From Adiantum capillus-veneris (lineage: Eukaryota; Streptophyta; Polypodiopsida; Polypodiales; Pteridaceae), in contig CM043971.1 in NCBI GenBank assembly GCA_014529385.2, positions 87,310,840 through 87,374,839 on the forward strand: a DNA stretch of 64,000 bases, read 5' to 3'. Shown here in pieces: positions 1 through 10,288 of this stretch; position 1 is the stretch's first letter, and every line of letters begins with the position of its first letter. Both the position numbers and the translations under genes were made by a program. The notes below the pieces were generated by a model. It worked only from the letters and a program-made list of their open reading frames with translations. It made no database searches and had not been told where the DNA came from.

Positions 1-2480
1 ATTTCATTAAGGCGAGTGGGTCCAAAAATTCTCCTAATGGTTGCTTAAAATCTAAATTTTGTAGCAATTATGATGTGCACAGATTGACGAGCTATGGGTG
101 TAAAAGGAGAAGCAGCTCCAGGTTGGTTCATGTGACAATGTGTTCTCCTTTTTCTTTCTCTTGAAGAAAGTTTCCTTTTGAGTGGATCGCTATCTAGGCA
201 CCTCTTGTCCCTGCCTCAAAACAAAATAAAAACATGGACATCAAATGAATCATCATAATTAATGAATGGAAGAATGATGGGATTTGGAGATGCCAAGATT
301 TCACCAAGTCTTTCTGCACCAAACATAAAAACAATGCGTTGCTGGTTAAAAAATTTGCAATCTACACAAATGTTAATTCTGATGCATTGTGCAAAATGAA
401 AAGCATATGGTGCAACTCTATTGTTCATGAGGATAATAGAAGGATTTTAGGGAAATTCCTCAGTGGGGGCACCACTCATATGAGAGCGGATTCTTTGAGA
501 TGGGGCTCAACTCAAGGTTCCCACCAGACAAACCACTCCGTGAGGCCCTACACATGCATATTTCTTAGGGGCACCACCCTCTTTTATGGAGAAATAAGGA
601 AAACAAAACAAACCATATGCAACACACACTCACACCTTCCTTATGTGCTTCAACACAAAATGCCCTTCAACCATTCAACACACACTCCTTAAGCAATCCC
701 TTTGAACACTGCACAAACTCACATGCAAGAGTGACCTTCACCATATTAGTGCTCATATACTTCTAAGAAAAGCAATCACACAACCTCTTAGCAAAGCTCA
801 AAACACCATAATGCACAAATACTTGACAACTCCTTTCCTTTCCCAAAAGAAGAGACTACTTACACACATAAAGCGGCATGCATAGAGAGCTCTTCTCCAT
901 CTATGCAGCCCCAAGACATACTTACACACAACATAAGGAGAGAAGCCAAGAAAATAGACACCATGGTGCACAAAAAACTTTCTCAACAAAGCAAGCAACC
1001 CAATGAGCACAAAATATGAGAAGCTGCCAAGATATGCTTACCAATTTTACAATCGTTTAGAGCAATAGTGTGACGACGACACCCCAATTGCAGCAATTTT
1101 TTGATCAAACCATGAGATAGATCATTAATCTTGATATCCTTGCTAAAATCCCTATTTAGGGATGAGTATGGTAAGAGAAATGTTTGCAAGAGAATGGTAG
1201 CAATAGCATATTGATGCTCTCTCTATGGCAAGGCTTATGATAGTGAGCTTAGGAAATGGATAGGGAGACGAGCGGAGAGAGAGAGATTAGGGCTTCCCTA
1301 ACCTTAGAGAAGCTTATTTGCAGCAATGGAGTAGGTGTGTATGTTTTTGTGCTTGCCAAAGGGCCTTTTTATAGCTGTACAAGACCTTGGGTTAGGCTAA
1401 ACTTGACTAGGGTAGGTGATTAACCATAGTTAGGTTCCCTTTTGACCATTCCTTCAATTATGCAAATAAGGGACTTATTTTCTCATTAAAAATAGCCTTT
1501 TAAGTCGTGGAGTCTCCTTAAGGGTTAATAATTTATGTGGCCCCACCATGATGTCCCTCCAGTGGCTCCTGCAGAGTGTCCCCATCCTGTTTGTTGTGTA
1601 TCTGGAAGCATCTTGAGCCGACCCCTCCACATGCAAGTGGTTTTTAACTCCCCATTGGTATTTTAGAATGCTTAAGAAGTCAAGAAAACTTTTCACCTTT
1701 GTGGTTTACCTGATTGTAACTTTGACCTGTAGTAACAGTGTCCGCAGCACCTTATTTTCACCATAACTTTCAGCCTGTAACTCAAAATTGGGTGCTGTAA
1801 AAGGCAAAGTTGACCTTCTAAAAGTCTTTAAGATGATTTTTGAGTGTTCCTCAAGTATTTCCATGATCTAAGGCATTCAAGATGCATCCAAAACATCTTT
1901 TGCACCAAGTCTCCTTGTAGGGGACCCTTTAACATGCATCCAAGGTGTAGCATGCTTTTTCAAAAGAGAATCCACCTTAAACAAATGAGGTAGGCTCCAA
2001 TAAAGTTTGATTTATTGGGGATATAAATTATATTTAAGATTTGTTGACCAACACAAGTAAATGATCCAAGAGTTGGGTCACATAGTGGTGGGGAAGGAAA
2101 GGCCTACAAGGTTAACCCTACCCTTGAGAGAAGATGGGTAAGATAAGTGCCCATAAATTATTTATTTACAAATTATGGGATGTAGATAGCTATTTAAATT
2201 AGTAAAGGTAATTAGTTAAAAGAATATGCAGTAAAAAATTAGGAGAGTAGAATTAAGTTTACTATTTACATTTAGCATGACGAGAGAAATATGATGTAAA
2301 TGCATAAAGATCTAAGAAGCATAAGGTGTTTGTATGGAAAAAGGCTATTACGGAAAGAGAGAATGAACACTAGGTTAAAACTTTGATAAAAAATATATAC
2401 ATTTGAGTAGAAATGTAGTGCAAATGCAAGGTTACCGTTTAACGCTACTCACTGCTACCAAAACCTTTTGTAATTCTCAC
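1..2480. other. No gene recognised
   Basis: I see no convincing coding region in this stretch. Short open frames on both strands are below 120 codons, lack recognisable motifs and do not line up with splice sites. A TATA-like run (tttttatagc, about 1367-1376) precedes sequence ending in poor coding potential and could belong to the LTR or untranslated part of the gypsy element whose pol fragment follows, but no second copy is available here to prove it. Confidence 0.5.
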
Positions 2481-2489
2481 TGCAGAAAA

Positions 2490-4087
2490 TTTGTTCCCTT
2501 GGGTGTCATCTCAAATGAATCTTAGTACTGGGATCTCAAAGTGGATTATGGAGTTGCAAGAGTTTTAGTACTCTTTCAAGGTAGAAGATAGTGTGCGTGA
2601 AGAATCGGTAGAGATTCTCACTTATAGAGTACATGAGAAGGAGATTAAGGTGCCTGAAGTAAAGACCTTACCATTGCCACCCCCAACAAGTATTCCTAAT
2701 GCCTTTACCTTGTTCTTTGATGGATCTTTTCCACGAGCCACAGGAAAAGCAGGGGGAGGGCTAATGTTTCTCAACCCAAGTGGAGAGGTGGTCATGAAAG
2801 AGAAGGTCAATCTACCAGGTTCAAATAGCAACAATGAAGCAGAATACGACACACTACTTCATGGTTTAAAGATGTGCATTGGCCAAGGTATACAACGTCT
2901 CATGGTAAAGGGAGATGCACTTCTGATTGTGAAGCAGATTTTAGGCATTTGGGCATGCCATAATGAAAACCTAAGGACAAAGGTTCATGCCATTCGTAGG
3001 TTGTTTAATCAGTTTGAAGAAGTGCAACTATATCATATTCCTAGGAAACAAAATGAAGATGCCGATTTACTTGCACAACAAGCTGTTACATGTGTTGAGA
3101 AAGAAGTGCAGGTCATCATGGTGGCAACTGCTGTGAAGCAACCAAGATACCAGGGATTGGAGTCATTGGCTTTCATTATTGACTACATTTTGAAGGGTGA
3201 GTTTCCACAAGACTTCACGAAGGCTCAGAAGAGGAGACTCATGAAGAAGGCAAGCGCATATCTCTTCCTAGAAGGATCTCTCTATCAAAGAGGGAAGGAT
3301 CAAGTGTGCAGAAGAGTACCAACTATTGAGGAGATTCCAGCCATTCTAAAAATTTTGCATGAAGAGGCATGTGGTGGTCATTTTGCCCAAGAGTTAACTG
3401 TGAAGAAGATTTTGCTTGTGGGGTATGTTTGGCTGAGTCTGCATGTGGATGTCCAACATTGGTGTAAAATTTCTCACAATTGTCAAGTAAATGGGAATAG
3501 AAGATTGTTTTATGGTCCAAGGCAAATCGTGCTTGCAAATGGACCCTTGAAAAGTGGGGCATTGATGCTATGGGTCCTCTGCCTAGGACAAAAAATGGTA
3601 AACTCTACATTCTAGTTGTTGTAGACTATATGATTAGGTGGGTGGAAGCACAAAGTGTGGCAAAGGTAAATGAGAGGACAGTGAGCAAATTCGTCTACAC
3701 TCACATTTGTTGTAGATTTGGCACACCTTTGGAGATTGTTTCTGATAATGGTCCAGGGTTTAGAAAGGGCTTGCTCACAGAAGTCTGTGAAGAACTTCAC
3801 ATTCTACATCGTCACATTACACCCTACTATCCCCAGTCAAATGGTTTGGTAGAAAAAGCTAATGGTGTCATTGCAGGAATCATTAGAAAAATGGTGAAAA
3901 ATAAGACAAAGTTGTGGGATGACTTCTTGGATGGTGCCTTGTGGGCGTATCAAACCACATATAGGAAAGCCACCGAGTTCACACCATTTCACTTGGTCTA
4001 TGGTCAAGAGGCTTTACAACCAAGTGAGCTCAACATTCCAACAATGCGACTTCATGGCAAAGAAGCACAAGATGATCAAGAGCTCTT
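2490..4087 (+). pseudogene. Ty3/gypsy Tat-like pol fragment: RNase H end, extra (archaeal-type) RNase H, integrase
   Basis: This is the back half of a retrotransposon polyprotein. The first codons (about 2490-2560) match the end of the regular RNase H domain. A second RNase H follows (starts FFDGSFPRATGKAGGG, with NNEAEYDTLLHGL and a late DA-LAQQA motif), the arrangement typical of the Tat/Ogre lineage. The integrase has an H-H-C-C zinc-binding region at about 3355-3485 and the D,D,E core: D in VVVDYM (about 3620), D in SDNGPGF (about 3745) and E in YYPQSNGLVEKAN (about 3850). A frameshift near 3540-3570 separates the zinc finger from the core. The frame loses integrase similarity at about 4087; the missing C-terminal module lies reversed at 9,555-10,050. 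The front half (gag, protease, reverse transcriptase) is absent. Confidence 0.9.
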
Positions 4088-4095
4088 CATCATCC
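4080..4095. other. Left inversion breakpoint
   Basis: Integrase homology on the plus strand stops here and gag homology on the minus strand starts here. The partner sequences of both are at about 10,050. The exact base is uncertain by roughly 10 nt, and I see no obvious shared sequence at the two junctions. Confidence 0.75.
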
Positions 4096-4500
4096 ACCTT
4101 ATCTCCAACTCGAGGACACAAGCAAGCTAGGAATTTTTCTAGCTTGAAACCATCCGCATTAACCACTTGGGTGGCAGCAACCATATCACTCCAACAAGCT
4201 TCGAACTTATCAACAAAAGCATCAAAATTTCCACTTACTTCTTGTCGTAGCCCTTTAATCTTTGCATCCGCTTCAGCAGAGCCGACACCACTTTGTGAAA
4301 CTTGCAGAGAAACCGCTCTCGAAAACTAACCCAATCCTGCTTATTTGCAGCTTCTAAACCATTGAACCAGGCCTTTGCTTTACCTCGCAGCACCAACGGA
4401 ACTGTCTCCAGGTTTTCTTCATCACTCCACATTTGCAATGAGAGCATAAATAACTCGAAATCTATCAGCCACTCATCCGCATCTTCTTCACCACCACTGA
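4088..4500 (-). pseudogene. gag N-terminal part of LTR element A (inverted piece)
   Basis: Read on the minus strand from about 4500, this is a retrotransposon gag domain: DFELFMLSLQMWSDEEN, then VPLVLRGKAKAWFNGLEA, the usual capsid signature. A frameshift near 4290 moves the frame to one containing DAKIKGLRQEVSGNF and KFEACW, matching the gag of element B at 43,900-44,360 along its length. The homology ends at about 4088 with PRVGDKVDD; the next gag residues (TYAEAVKVAKVKSRK) are on the opposite strand at 10,056. It starts 60-85 bp downstream of the primer site, as expected for gag. Confidence 0.85.
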
Positions 4501-4564
4501 AAATTGGGCCAACACTCTGTCACATTTTTGCTTATAAACACATCACCAGGGAGCAATCAGTGTG

Positions 4565-4583
4565 CTCCTCAGTGGGGGCACCA
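4565..4583 (-). promoter_or_regulatory. Candidate primer-binding site, element A
   Basis: Minus-strand TGGTGCCCCCACTGAGGA starts 5 nt inside the LTR end, begins with the TGG expected of complementarity to a tRNA CCA end, and recurs in element B at the same 5-nt distance (43,744). I could not assign the tRNA. Confidence 0.6.
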
Positions 4584-4588
4584 GAGGA

Positions 4589-6322
4589 TGGAGTGGGAGA
4601 ATGGGGAACACACCCGACACACACAATGGACCCTATATAGCTCACGGTATTCACAACACCCCTGTCCTCTCGAAAACACCTTCAAAACAAGCAACTCACA
4701 CAAACAGGGCCTCGCCTGCACTTCCCCCAATGCACAGACACTGCACAATCCTCAGACAGCTACCACACCGATCTTGCCCAGTTCTCGCACTTCCACAATT
4801 CATACCTCTCTCTCTTTCTCTCTCACACACACAGGGGGTCCGGCGGGGTGCACACACTCTCACACACTGGCACCACACACCCTAGAGACGAGCAAAGAAG
4901 AAAGGGGGGAAGGGGGTGAGACGACACCAAAAACCGCCAATGACAGCTTCTCCTTCAAAAAGACAACTCATGTACATGATCCACATGGCCTGCTCTTGGT
5001 CGCACCATGGCCATCACCAATCCGTACAGAGGGGCACACACCTCCCTCGCCACTCGACTCCGTCGGCACATGCCTCGACGGGAACATCCACTTCTATCTT
5101 CGCCCGCGTAACAACTCTTCCTCTTGGCAATCCTCGATGGCTCCCTTTTCTACTAGGTTCTTGCCCTTCCGAGCCGTTTCACAGACGATGCTTCATCATC
5201 GGGTCTCGGCTTCGATCGCCGAGCGCACGGAGAGTGTCTCTTTTTTCCTTCCTACATTCTCTTTTCTTCCCCTCCAAAAGAAAAAACCTCCAGCTCCTCT
5301 TCTTCGAAAACCCGCTGCCCCTTTTTTTTTCAATTCACCTCCTAACCTCCACAAGAGAAAAAAGACTTTCTATTTTTAAGCAACAACGCAGACGCCACTG
5401 CTCAAGGTCTATTCTTCAAAGACTTTTTTTCTTTTTTTCCACTCCCCTTAACTTAACTTTTGAGCTTACATTTCTCTTATGAAAAACACTCCAGCCTTCC
5501 TTTCCCTTTCCATTTATAAGCAAGAGGATTTAAGAATTTGATTCGTACGACGTGGGTGCTCGGACTTGCCGCATGATTTTTTTAGTTATACCACATGGGA
5601 GGTCCACCTATCAGCTTCGCATCATGATGCCTTGACGGCCTCAAACGACGTGTCCCAAACATAGAAAAAAGCATCCGACCATCCACGTTCGCTACGAAGT
5701 GCCGACCTCGACCAAGCATATCTTCATGCTCCGGACTCCGATTTAGGTGCCATCGACTCCGACTAGCATCACATGCTGCATGCTACCCACCAAACACCTG
5801 GCGAGCTCAAAAAAACACCAAATGGTGCGTTTCTCAATGCGGCCCAACCACCTCGAAGCTGGACCCTATCAAACCTTGATTGTCCATAACTTTCCATCCA
5901 GAGAAGCCCGATTCTCAATCTAAAAAGACCGGCATGCCCCACAACTCGAGCACTTCCCGTGTATGATATCACACCCACCTTGACCAACCACATGTGCCCG
6001 CCCAATCAGCGAGGATCTACAAACACATCCCACTTCAAGTTGCCATATCTTGCACATCCGAGCTCCGTTTGACGAGCTTCTAGCGCATCTTGAATACCAC
6101 ATTTCGTGGCACATTTCCCACATCTTAAACACCGTGACCTACCGTCACCATTATCTCGCTTTGGAGGCCCCATTGGCCTAAAAAACCACTTTAAGCATAC
6201 ATTTCCGCTGCCACTCTCCTGCCCAGGGTCTTGATACCTGCTTTAGCCCTTTGCCATGCGCATGCTATCACCCTTTGCACTACATAGCACACTTCCCAAC
6301 GCAGACCAACTTTGTTGCACCA
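4589..6322 (-). repeat. LTR of element A, 5' copy (inverted)
   Basis: About 1.73 kb, reading TGGTGCAAC...CCA on the minus strand. It is the reverse complement of 11,835-13,581 over its full length, with scattered substitutions, small indels and differing microsatellite lengths. The base pairs just outside (ACGT on the LTR's own strand, 6323-6326) equal the ACGT following the other LTR at 13,582, consistent with a 4-bp target duplication once the inversion is undone. ORFs inside it, including SSR-encoded ones, are not credible genes. Confidence 0.9.
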
Positions 6323-6537
6323 ACGTCTATGACAACATTGTTTGCCAAACTTGCTGCCTCTTGATCCATAGGCACATAGCAACCTTCAACAATGTGAGAA
6401 CGCTTGTACCAAAAGGAGATTATTAATGTCTGTGTCGCAAGCATAAACTTGACAATGAAAGTGTCAAGAGCAATCTCGCAACATATGCCATCTGTTTCAT
6501 TCACATACCACCCTCGATGAAGAAGCTTATCACACAA
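6323..6537 (-). pseudogene. TIR transposon gene G1, penultimate part of reading frame
   Basis: Open minus-strand frame of about 72 codons beginning near MCDKLLHRGWYVNE and ending at VVIDV, where element A's LTR starts. When element A and one copy of its ACGT duplication are removed, the frame runs without a break into 13,586-13,741 (VEVVDKDLNLRIV...). That makes it part of a real gene that predated the LTR insertion. I do not recognise the protein family; no motif is diagnostic. Confidence 0.55.
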
Positions 6538-6774
6538 GAGGGATCAAATGATTTGCAGAGCAGCAAGTTTTAGCAACATGTACTTTGCAGGTATGAAATA
6601 ACTCAACAAAGAGACCAATAGGACAAAAAAATTCAAGTTTCACCAATTTAGTGGGTACAGAGTTTCGAAGAGACCTTTGAACATCCCTATAGAGCATGCT
6701 CCTCAATGCCTAACTCATTGTTGTGTCGAGAACGGGCCAATCCACGGAGTTCTAGTTGGTTGGTAGTGGAACCT

Positions 6775-7568
6775 TCACCAACACTCCTCTCTGATTCCTT
6801 TGATTGAGTTGGTAGGAATGGTCATAGAAGAAAATACCCTCGTCTGCCAGGCTTTTGCTAGTTCTGTCAGCATATTGCAAGGAGTCCAATATGAGCATGG
6901 GTCATAGAGATGAGACTTATATGCACTCCAATGGCTCTCGATCCTCATATGATGAAGGATAAACATCTGTGAATATAATAGAACAAAAATAAATACAAAC
7001 ATCTGTATAACCTAATTATATACCTATGATAAGACAAGAAAAAAACAAATTCACATTTGAAATGTAAGATACAATTTATAGAGGAGTGCTAAATAATTAA
7101 CTTACAGTTGCACCATGGATTATGCACCATGGAGACATCGCCGCCATTAGCAAACACATCAGAGTGAGTGAAAAAATGTTGAAAAAGGACTTCTTTCACA
7201 GTCTTCTTACCAACCTCGACTTTGAAATCCAGAACTCTTGCTATCCATGTAGAACGAAATATGTTTGTTGCTTTCGGGCTCTTTCTCCTTCTTGGCTGCA
7301 TAAGAACCCAAGAACCTTTGCTTATCCTCTGCTCTTGCCACCTATTATCTGTAGTGAGAGAGTTTGAGATTGAGATAGTTCTTATGCTACTACATGGTCT
7401 TCTTGGCACACTAATGGTGAGGCTAGTTGGGGACAGTGTAGAGGAACCTCTAGAACTTCTGGCGGGTAGAAGATGAAGCCATAGGTAAAATGCAGGGAAA
7501 ATAAAGTTGCAAAGACTTCCATAAAGGTAGTGGATATCTTTTAATGAAGAGACAGAGTTAGCTATCAA
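6775..7568 (-). pseudogene. TIR transposon gene G1, candidate upstream exons
   Basis: Two open minus-strand stretches (7568-7089 and 7002-6775) lie between the left TIR and the G1 frame at 6537. The first has a basic, Ser/Arg/Pro-rich start and a more protein-like end (STWIARVLDFKVEVGKK, HFFTHSDVFANGGDV). The second includes MRIESHWSAYKSHLYDPCSYW. Their order and strand fit one gene running from the left TIR inward, but exon borders are not certain and I recognise no domain. Confidence 0.35.
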
Positions 7569-7734
7569 TCAGTAGTCAGGTGTCATGAGCTTGACGAGGA
7601 AGTTATCTTACAAAAATGGGACAAAAGTCAATATTTTAAAATGTTTTCTTTCATTTTTGTATCGTTTTTCATGTATTTCTACATTACGTAAGGTTGCTGC
7701 TCATTTGTTGCGGCTTCTTTTCCCTCTCTTCAAT

Positions 7735-7767
7735 AAGGCCCTCCAAATGACCTCCAAAATTTCCTAA
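7735..7767 (-). repeat. Terminal repeat of the histone-bearing DNA transposon, left end (displaced by inversion)
   Basis: These 33 bp are identical to 23,458-23,490 in the same direction. From the outside inward (minus strand) the repeat begins TTAGGAAATTTTGGAGGTCA. After the 4,088-10,050 segment is flipped back the two copies face each other as perfect TIRs. TA flanks both GGAAATTT ends, so a TA duplication is possible but cannot be separated from the repeat itself. Confidence 0.8.
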
Positions 7768-7998
7768 TGCCTATACAAACGCAATGTGGTATGCCTAAAT
7801 ATCCTTTCCCATAATAGAGTAGTGAGGCGGTCCGGGGCGGGCAACAAGAAGAGTGGCCTATAAGCACCCTTCTAAGCTCTCGTGCTGCTCAATTGGGTTG
7901 GGGTTGGAAAAAACAACAAACACACACACAAACGCGCAACCTAACCCTACACAAATTTGGGGCACCACCTAGTTTTGGATGCGAACAAGGACGTGTAA

Positions 7999-8094
<96 letters not shown>

Positions 8095-9554
8095 AGGGAG
8101 AGAGTGCTCGGGTTGCTTTGAAATGTATCGACAGTGATCAAGCGAACACAATTATATATGTAAGAAAGGGAGAGAAGGGGGAGGGGGTGCTTGTTGCATT
8201 AATACCGTCTTACAAATCTGTCATGACGAATCAAAGTGAGATTAGTATTCCTTCAACATAGCTTGAGTAAATTACACCACAACACATCACAAGAAAAGCC
8301 ACCCCAATCACTGTCTTAAGGCCAGGGGAGTCCTCTCCACCCTGTCGCCCTCTTACAGTATGTGGGACTTATGGCTAAATTGATGAAAACACCCAGAGAC
8401 AAGCTATCAAGAACTTAAATAAAACACCAAGACACTTACACATCATTGTTGTCCATGACTTCACATTGGAATAGAGACAAAGTATCCATGCACAAAGTAT
8501 GATACATTTCCTACTCTCAATCGAATGATCACTCCCTCTTACAATGGCATACAGTTCCCTTGCTAATCACCCCTAATACAACACATGCATATGCATAAGC
8601 CAATGAGCTTCCACTTAGGAGATCCTTCTAGAGAGGTTGAGATTTGCTTCTCAAGCTATAGCATAGTGCTCTTGCTTATGGCTCCCCTTTTGTGCTAGCT
8701 ACACCCTCCTTTTATAGCAATTTTGAGGGCAATTTTGAGGGCTAGGGTTACTCCTCTAACCATGGTTGGGTTAAATTTTCAGCACTTATCTAATTTCTTT
8801 AGCTTGGAATTATCAAGAAGGTCGTGGGGATAGATGAAGAAAAGAGAGAGGAGAGAAGTGGAGGTGTTAGGACTTTTCATAGTAGGTTAGTGTTAGTAAA
8901 TTAGTAGAGTTAGTATTTTTATTGATTTACAAATGCAAGTGGATATTTACAATGGGAGTATCCATGTAGGATACAAATAAGGAAGAAAAAACTCTTAATA
9001 GGTAAGAAAATATGGATGTCTTACAATGTTGATGCTCCAAGTGTCTTGAGTAGGGTCAATTTTGACGCTTGTTGACGGTCCACTAGCTTTGATGGTACAT
9101 TTTTTCTCCACTCTTGACCTTCCTTGGGAGCCAAGGTAAATGAATATGAGTAATCAACCACCAGTATGCTGTCTTTCAAGAGAAGAGGCTGAATTTTGTG
9201 GTTTTTTTTTATAGATATGGGTAATATGGAGGAGGAAAAACGAGACTAGGTGGTCAATTTTGGAATGGAAGTGTGTGTAGGAGACATGAGTTCACCATGG
9301 TTTCTCTTATTCTTCAAGGTTGAGAAGAAGGTGAGTAGGGTGCAGAGAGGAGTGGTGAGAGAGGTGGGGATGATGAGTGGAGAAGTGTGTGTGAAAGAGG
9401 AAAATGATAAAGTGGAAGAGGGAGTGTGGCTGCATAGCATGGGCAAACTGGGGTCCACCAATAAAATCATAGCTCACAACTCGTAGCTCAAAAAAATATG
9501 AAAACATTTTAGGCAAAAGTTCAGCCCACAAGCTTTAAAGGGATGATGGTATAT
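7768..9554. other. Sequence between Tat integrase and TIR transposon; no gene
   Basis: No convincing gene. It contains an 80-bp (AG)n tract (about 8009-8088) followed by GGGA repeats, and a TATA-like cttttatagc at about 8711. In the pre-inversion order it sits directly downstream of the Tat integrase and may be the 3' untranslated region or LTR of that element; no second copy is present to confirm this. Confidence 0.4.
8009..8088. repeat. (AG)n microsatellite
   Basis: Uninterrupted AG dinucleotide tract of about 40 units, followed by a short AGGG run. Long RERERE or SLSLSL open frames over it are artefacts of the repeat. Confidence 0.95.
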
Positions 9555-10050
9555 TCATGTACCATCATAGAGCATCTTTTCCAAAGAGAGTGCTACAGAG
9601 TCGTTGATGAGATCTTCATTGTTTGGACCCTTGGTATTTTGGCTCGAGTTACACTCATGCTTCATGGAACAATACTTACATGAGATAGCTGCCCTTTGAC
9701 AGATCTTTGGTAGATCCTTTGGTAGAAGGCGACTCAAATAGAGCTTCAAGCGATAACCATTTACCTTCCTAGAGTGCTCTTTCCCATTCAAGTCCATAAG
9801 TTGATAGTAACTTGAATTGAAAGCCTTCTTAACTATGTCTGGCCCCTGCCATCTAGTTTCAAATTTGGCATCAAAACGATTATCGAGTCGATTGTCATAC
9901 CTTAGCATAAGATCTCCTTTCATTGATGCCTTTGTCCTTTAGTTTCTTGTCAAGCTTCTCCTTTGCCCGTGTAGCTTTCCTCTTGTAGCACTCGTATGAT
10001 GCTTCTCTATTCCACTCAAGCTCAGCTAAGGTAAGAAGTCGATCCATCCA
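9555..10050 (-). pseudogene. Ty3/gypsy integrase C-terminal module (inverted piece)
   Basis: Minus-strand frame with MDRLLTLAELEWNREAS, a basic helix (KRKATRAKEKLDKK), then the GPY/F-like module (FETRWQGPDIVKKAFNSSYY and LMDLNGKEHSRKVNGYRLK). This is what follows the catalytic core in Tat/Athila integrases and is exactly what is missing after 4,087 on the plus strand. A frameshift near 9925 separates the helix and the module. Its start abuts gag sequence on the other strand at 10,051. Confidence 0.8.
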
Positions 10051-10056
10051 TGCAAA
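10045..10056. other. Right inversion breakpoint
   Basis: Minus-strand integrase homology and plus-strand gag homology meet here, the mirror image of the junction at about 4,088. The inverted segment is therefore close to 5.96 kb. Confidence 0.75.
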
Positions 10057-10257
10057 GACTTATGCCGAGGCAGTCAAAGTTGCCAAGGTGAAGAGCAGGA
10101 AAATGAAAAGAAAGCTGGAGTTAGGCTTGTTAAAGCCTGCAGATTGTGTGCAGGTTGAAGCAACAATTTTTTCTATGGGCCCGTCGAGGATGGTGCCAGT
10201 GATGCAAAGTGTGGAGCCTCTTAGGGTAAGGCCTATGATTGACTATGTTCCTTGGTA
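10051..10257 (+). pseudogene. gag C-terminal part of element A
   Basis: The frame AKTYAEAVKVAKVKSRK, then KLELGLLKPADCVQVEA and PMIDYVPW, aligns with element B gag at about 44,310-44,515 (DTYEDMVYPTKIKSRK, KLELW, PADYIPIAEV, PIIGYVPW). It ends in TAA right after the conserved VPW. It completes the gag started on the minus strand at 4,500-4,088. Confidence 0.75.
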
Positions 10258-10288
10258 ATTACCTGTTGGTAAAGCATCTAATCCATTT

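Noticed and set aside
4504-5482. 291- and 188-codon plus-strand ORFs
   Set aside because: They lie in the inverted LTR of element A, are not shared in frame with the other copy and are low-complexity His/Ser/Pro-rich.
7893-8261. ORFs of RERERE or SLSLSL repeats (also at 16,738-17,093, 23,669-23,917, 25,292-25,920 and others)
   Set aside because: They are translations of GA/TC microsatellites; a dinucleotide repeat is open in all frames.
4088-10050. Inversion as an assembly artefact
   Set aside because: Not excluded, but both breakpoints fall in unique-looking coding sequence rather than at the ends of the inverted LTRs, which is where a misassembly would more likely occur.
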